Assembly: GCF_000426685.1 (NCBI RefSeq) | Contig: NZ_AUFV01000014.1 | Span: 52,357-116,356 of the forward strand | Direction: 5' to 3' | DNA length: 64,000 nt | Origin: Solimonas flava DSM 18980 | Lineage (GTDB): Bacteria; Pseudomonadota; Gammaproteobacteria; Nevskiales; Nevskiaceae | Part shown: one piece after another, positions 61,267-64,000 of the stretch | Layout: every line of letters starts with the position of its first letter | Position numbering within the stretch: position 1 is the first letter of the stretch | Notes under the pieces: generated by a model | Databases searched by the model: none | The model's input: only the letters and a program-made list of their open reading frames with translations | Told to the model about the DNA's origin: nothing | Translations under genes and position numbers: made by a program

Positions 61267-63399
61267 ATGCATGGCGAAGGGCGGAGGTCGCTGATGGAAA
61301 AGCTGGCGCTCGATGCCGTTCGCGGCGCGCATGTCGCTGGCTGGGAGTACGTGCGCTCAGATGATCTGCCGGCCGCGAGCGGCTGGCGTTTCCGCGCCAT
61401 GCCGGAGCTCAAGGCGCTGGTCGGCTATGCGGAGGCCGAACTCGGCGATCGCCCCGAGGACTGGCAGGCGCTCATCGTCGCCGACGACATTCCCGGTTTC
61501 CGCGCCGCGCTCGGTCGTTGCTTTTATGGTTTGAGCGAACACCTCGATATCCGCTTTCGCGTCCGGCACCGCGACGGCCGGACGTTGACCGTGCGCCACG
61601 TCGGTCAGGTCGAACGTGCGGCGGACGGGCGTCCGCACCGCCTTTGCGGCTTGACCTGGGACATCACGAAGGACGTCACCGGGCGCGAGCGCACGGATCT
61701 CATCGCGCGCGCGTTCGATTCGGCCGTCGGCGGGTTGGCGATTTGCGATCCTGCGTTCACCATTCTTGAAGTGAATCAGGCGCTGTGTGAAATCAGCGGC
61801 TGGCCCGAAGAGCGGCTGCACGGAGCCTCGCTGTGCGAGGTGATTCTGGGCTCGGCCAATAAGGCAGAGGCCGAGCGGGCCTGCAAAGTGGTTCAGCGAC
61901 GCGGCATCTGGATTGGCCAACTGCAACTCGCGCGGCGTAACAATTCGTCTTATCAGGCCGAGATCCGGCTCAGCGCGATTCGCTCCGACAGCGGCGTTGT
62001 CACGCACTACGCGGCGCTCATCTTCGACATGCGCGCCGTCAGCCGCGCCGCGGCCGGAGTGGCGACCGTCAAGGCAAGGCTTGCCGCGGCCGATGCGCTG
62101 GTGCCGCAACTCGAGTTGGCCATCAAGGAAGCTGTCGGCATGCGCACGGGCCTGGCCGTCTTCATGCTGGCGATCGACCGGTTGACGTCGATGGTCGAGA
62201 CGTACGGTCGGCCGCGAGTTGAGCGCATCCTTGAGATATGCGAGAAGAAACTGAGGGATTTGAATAACGAAGTCGTCATGGCGTTACGGACCGAAGGCGA
62301 TCATTTCGTTGTCGCCGTCTCGGATCTCATGGAGGAACGCGCGGTTGAGCAGGCCTATGCGTCGATTCAGCACGCGCTCGACGAGGTGCTGGTCGGCGAC
62401 AGGACCTTCCATCTTTCGGCCAGCGCAGGGGTTTCGGTTTTCCCGCTCGACGGTACGACCGCCGAAGTGCTCATCCTGCGGGCGGAAGGGGCATTGGAGG
62501 AAACCTTGCGCCGTGGACGTGGCGGCGGTCGGCTGGAGATGTACAAGCCGCAGCTGAGCGACTACGCGTCGGACCGTATTCATATCGAGGCGAGCCTGCG
62601 CAAGTCGCTCAAGCTCGGCGCTTTCGAATGCCATTTTCAGCCGAAGGTACGACTCGAGGACGGCCGCTGGGTGGGCGCCGAAGCCTTGATGCGCTGGCGA
62701 ATCGGCGACACCTGGATTTCGCCGGCCCGTTTTATCCCGATCGCCGAGGAAAGCGGGCTGATCAAGGACATCGGGCGCTGGATCCTGTGGGAGGCCGCAT
62801 CGTTCGTTGCGCAATGGCGCCGTGAAGGCCTTATCGGCAATGAGTTCAGAGTGGCGGTCAATCTCGCAGGCGCGCAGCTCGAGGGTGAGCTGATGCGCAC
62901 CGTGCGGGCCGTGCTCGGCTATAACCAGCTGCCCAGCGACGCGTTAATGCTGGAGCTGACCGAAACCATCATCATCAATGATCCGGAGCGCGCCCGTGCA
63001 TTGCTCGTCGAACTGCGCAACCTCGGGGTGCGCATCGCGCTCGATGACTTCGGCACCGGCTACACCTCGATGAGTCAGCTACAGACCTTGCCGCTGGATG
63101 AGATCAAGGTCGATCGCTCGTTCGTGCGCGGACTGCCCTCGGATGAAGCCTCCTGCGCGATCGTGCGCTCGGTCGCGACACTGGCGCAGGGGCTCAAGCT
63201 CGATGCGGTCGCCGAAGGTATTGAAACCGAGGAGCAACGTGCGGCACTGATAAAGCTCGGCTACCGCTATGGACAGGGCTTCCTGTTCGCCAAGGCGATG
63301 GCCCCCGGCGAGTTCGAGAAAGGCCTGCGCGCCGCCCAGGCTGGCAGGACGAGCAAAGGTCCATTGCCCCTTGTGCGCAAACAGCCGGAGTCACCATAG
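61267..63399 (+). CDS. PAS-PAS-GGDEF-EAL signalling protein
   Basis: A 710-aa cytoplasmic signalling protein. First PAS-like region about 25-140 (WEYVRSDDLP, GLTWDITKDVTG), second PAS about 148-265 (AFDSAVGGLAICDPAFTIL), degenerate GGDEF about 280-430 (ALRTEGDHFVVAV replaces GGDEF), and EAL about 440-695 with the full phosphodiesterase set: AEALMRWR, VAVNLAGAQLE, LELTETIII, LDDFGTGYTS, KVDRSFV, VAEGIETEEQ and YGQGFLFA. It should hydrolyse c-di-GMP. ATG 61267 and ATG 61294 both have GGAGG six bases upstream, so the start is open. Confidence 0.93.
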   Translation: MHGEGRRSLMEKLALDAVRGAHVAGWEYVRSDDLPAASGWRFRAMPELKALVGYAEAELGDRPEDWQALIVADDIPGFRAALGRCFYGLSEHLDIRFRVRHRDGRTLTVRHVGQVERAADGRPHRLCGLTWDITKDVTGRERTDLIARAFDSAVGGLAICDPAFTILEVNQALCEISGWPEERLHGASLCEVILGSANKAEAERACKVVQRRGIWIGQLQLARRNNSSYQAEIRLSAIRSDSGVVTHYAALIFDMRAVSRAAAGVATVKARLAAADALVPQLELAIKEAVGMRTGLAVFMLAIDRLTSMVETYGRPRVERILEICEKKLRDLNNEVVMALRTEGDHFVVAVSDLMEERAVEQAYASIQHALDEVLVGDRTFHLSASAGVSVFPLDGTTAEVLILRAEGALEETLRRGRGGGRLEMYKPQLSDYASDRIHIEASLRKSLKLGAFECHFQPKVRLEDGRWVGAEALMRWRIGDTWISPARFIPIAEESGLIKDIGRWILWEAASFVAQWRREGLIGNEFRVAVNLAGAQLEGELMRTVRAVLGYNQLPSDALMLELTETIIINDPERARALLVELRNLGVRIALDDFGTGYTSMSQLQTLPLDEIKVDRSFVRGLPSDEASCAIVRSVATLAQGLKLDAVAEGIETEEQRAALIKLGYRYGQGFLFAKAMAPGEFEKGLRAAQAGRTSKGPLPLVRKQPESP

Positions 63400-63850
63400 C
63401 GACGCGGCAAGCGCTGCTTCTCGATCGGGCGGCGCCTCGATATGGAACGGGCCGCAACGGCGATCAGCTCTGAATGGGCGGCGTGAGTGGGCGAAGTTTG
63501 CCCAGAAGAATCGCGAGGCGCATGGGGTGGATAAAATTTGCTCGCCGATATCCTATATAAATCGTTTAATTTCAATAGGTTGTGTTTTTTTTTGAAGAAG
63601 TGCTTGCGGTGTCTTCAAAAAGCCTTATTATTCGCGCCCCGCTGACCGGCGACGCAGTAACGAGACGCCGGGTTAGCCAGATCTTTAAGAACAAGCAAGT
63701 GATTTGTGTGGGTGCTCCCATGAGCGTGGCGAAGCCACGTGACATGAGAGTATCAACGTAGCCAAGTTAATTGAGTTACGAAGATGACTCTTCGACGCCA
63801 AAGACGTTTAGCCACGTCGAGGCGTAATTTGGATCTAAGCTTTACACTTT
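63400..63850 (+). promoter_or_regulatory. rRNA operon promoter and antitermination leader
   Basis: After a featureless GC-rich stretch, DNA turns AT-rich at about 63530-63600 (CCTATATAAATCGTTTAATT, then a nine-T run), a likely UP element. P1: -35 TTGCGG (63604-63609), 16-base spacer, -10 TATTAT (63626-63631), discriminator TCGCGCCCC, GC-rich as in stringently controlled rRNA promoters. The leader has boxA-like GATCTTTAAGAACA (63680-63693), boxC-like TGTGTGGG, and a CGTGGC-GAA-GCCACG hairpin (63725-63739), as in rRNA antitermination leaders. Confidence 0.75.
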
Positions 63851-64000
63851 AAAGTGGAGAGTTTGATCCTGGCTCAGATTGAACGCTGGCGGCATGCCTA
63901 ACACATGCAAGTCGCGCGGGCAGTAGCAATACTGTTAGCGGCGGACGGGTGAGGAACACATAGGAATCTGCCTCAGAGCGGGGGATAGCCCAGGGAAACT
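63851..64000 (+). rRNA. 16S ribosomal RNA, 5' part
   Basis: First 150 bases of 16S, truncated by the right edge. The mature end is placed at AAAGTGGAGAGTTTGATCCTGGCTCAG by alignment with the E. coli start. GAACGCTGGCGGCATGCCTAACACATGC is the gammaproteobacterial type. The V1 loop is short, with CAGTA-GCAA-TACTG as a small hairpin, then AGCGGCGGACGGGTGAGGAA as in Xanthomonadales/Nevskiales. The rest of the rrn operon lies beyond the window. Confidence 0.98.

Overview
The window looks like chromosomal DNA from a high-GC gammaproteobacterium. The right edge enters a 16S rRNA gene whose opening (GGCGGCATGCCTAACACATGC, then GGACGGGTGAGGAA) is gammaproteobacterial and fits the Xanthomonadales/Nevskiales side of the class. 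Gene content agrees: rplU-rpmA-obg-proB beside ispB, DusC, MshEN-type PilB, NodT-type efflux and OprP-family porins. I see no phage, transposase, integrase or CRISPR array. The genus is not proven by anything visible here.

Layout. (1) 1-5.2 kb, minus strand: a sulfate-uptake operon running from an OprP-type porin through a first sulfate-binding protein, two tandem Mop/TOBE mini-proteins, a class II amidotransferase-like protein and a second sulfate-binding protein to the CysT permease, which runs off the left edge. (2) 5.5-9.7 kb: rhodanese, DUF5924 membrane protein and LuxR regulator on the minus strand, facing a DUF962 protein and a LacI-type regulator. (3) 9.7-18.2 kb: a C4-dicarboxylate block made of MaeB-type malic enzyme, an MHS-family permease, DctA, a hybrid kinase with a DctB-like sensor domain and a NarL-type response regulator. 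(4) 18.3-22.3 kb: an exported esterase, an OprP-like porin and a lipoprotein, with a palindrome/tandem-repeat array and a 100-bp inverted-repeat element upstream. (5) 22.4-33.3 kb: Crp/Fnr regulator, two acyl-CoA synthetases, TerC, an Hsp70-like protein, a ferritin/VIT1 iron transporter, DusC, a GIY-YIG protein and a PHB-depolymerase-like esterase. (6) 33.4-40.2 kb: a MarR-DHA2 efflux operon, a PQQ alcohol dehydrogenase with fused cytochrome c, and an OhrR/esterase/Ohr peroxide-response locus. (7) 40.2-46.5 kb: LysR regulator, malate synthase A, gamma-carbonic-anhydrase-like protein, an EAL protein and a TSP3-repeat OmpA protein. (8) 46.7-52.8 kb: a Big2-type lipoprotein, proB, obg, rpmA, rplU, ispB and tRNA-Pro(CGG). 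(9) 53.1-64 kb: a PilB-like ATPase with MshEN repeats, a MacAB-NodT-type efflux operon, a DksA/TraR protein, a PAS-GGDEF-EAL protein and the rRNA operon promoter with the start of 16S.

How the genes work together. MaeB, DctA, the MHS permease, the two-component pair and malate synthase suggest growth on organic acids and acetate-type substrates. Two acyl-CoA synthetases, several exported esterases and the quinoprotein dehydrogenase suggest use of esters, alcohols and fatty acids. No single unmistakably new system was found. The best candidates for follow-up are the sulfate operon with duplicated Mop proteins, the DctB-like hybrid kinase that overlaps its response regulator tail to tail, the esterase-porin-lipoprotein operon with its repeat array, the quinoprotein dehydrogenase lacking the usual vicinal cysteines, and the predicted leaderless MarR-controlled efflux operon.
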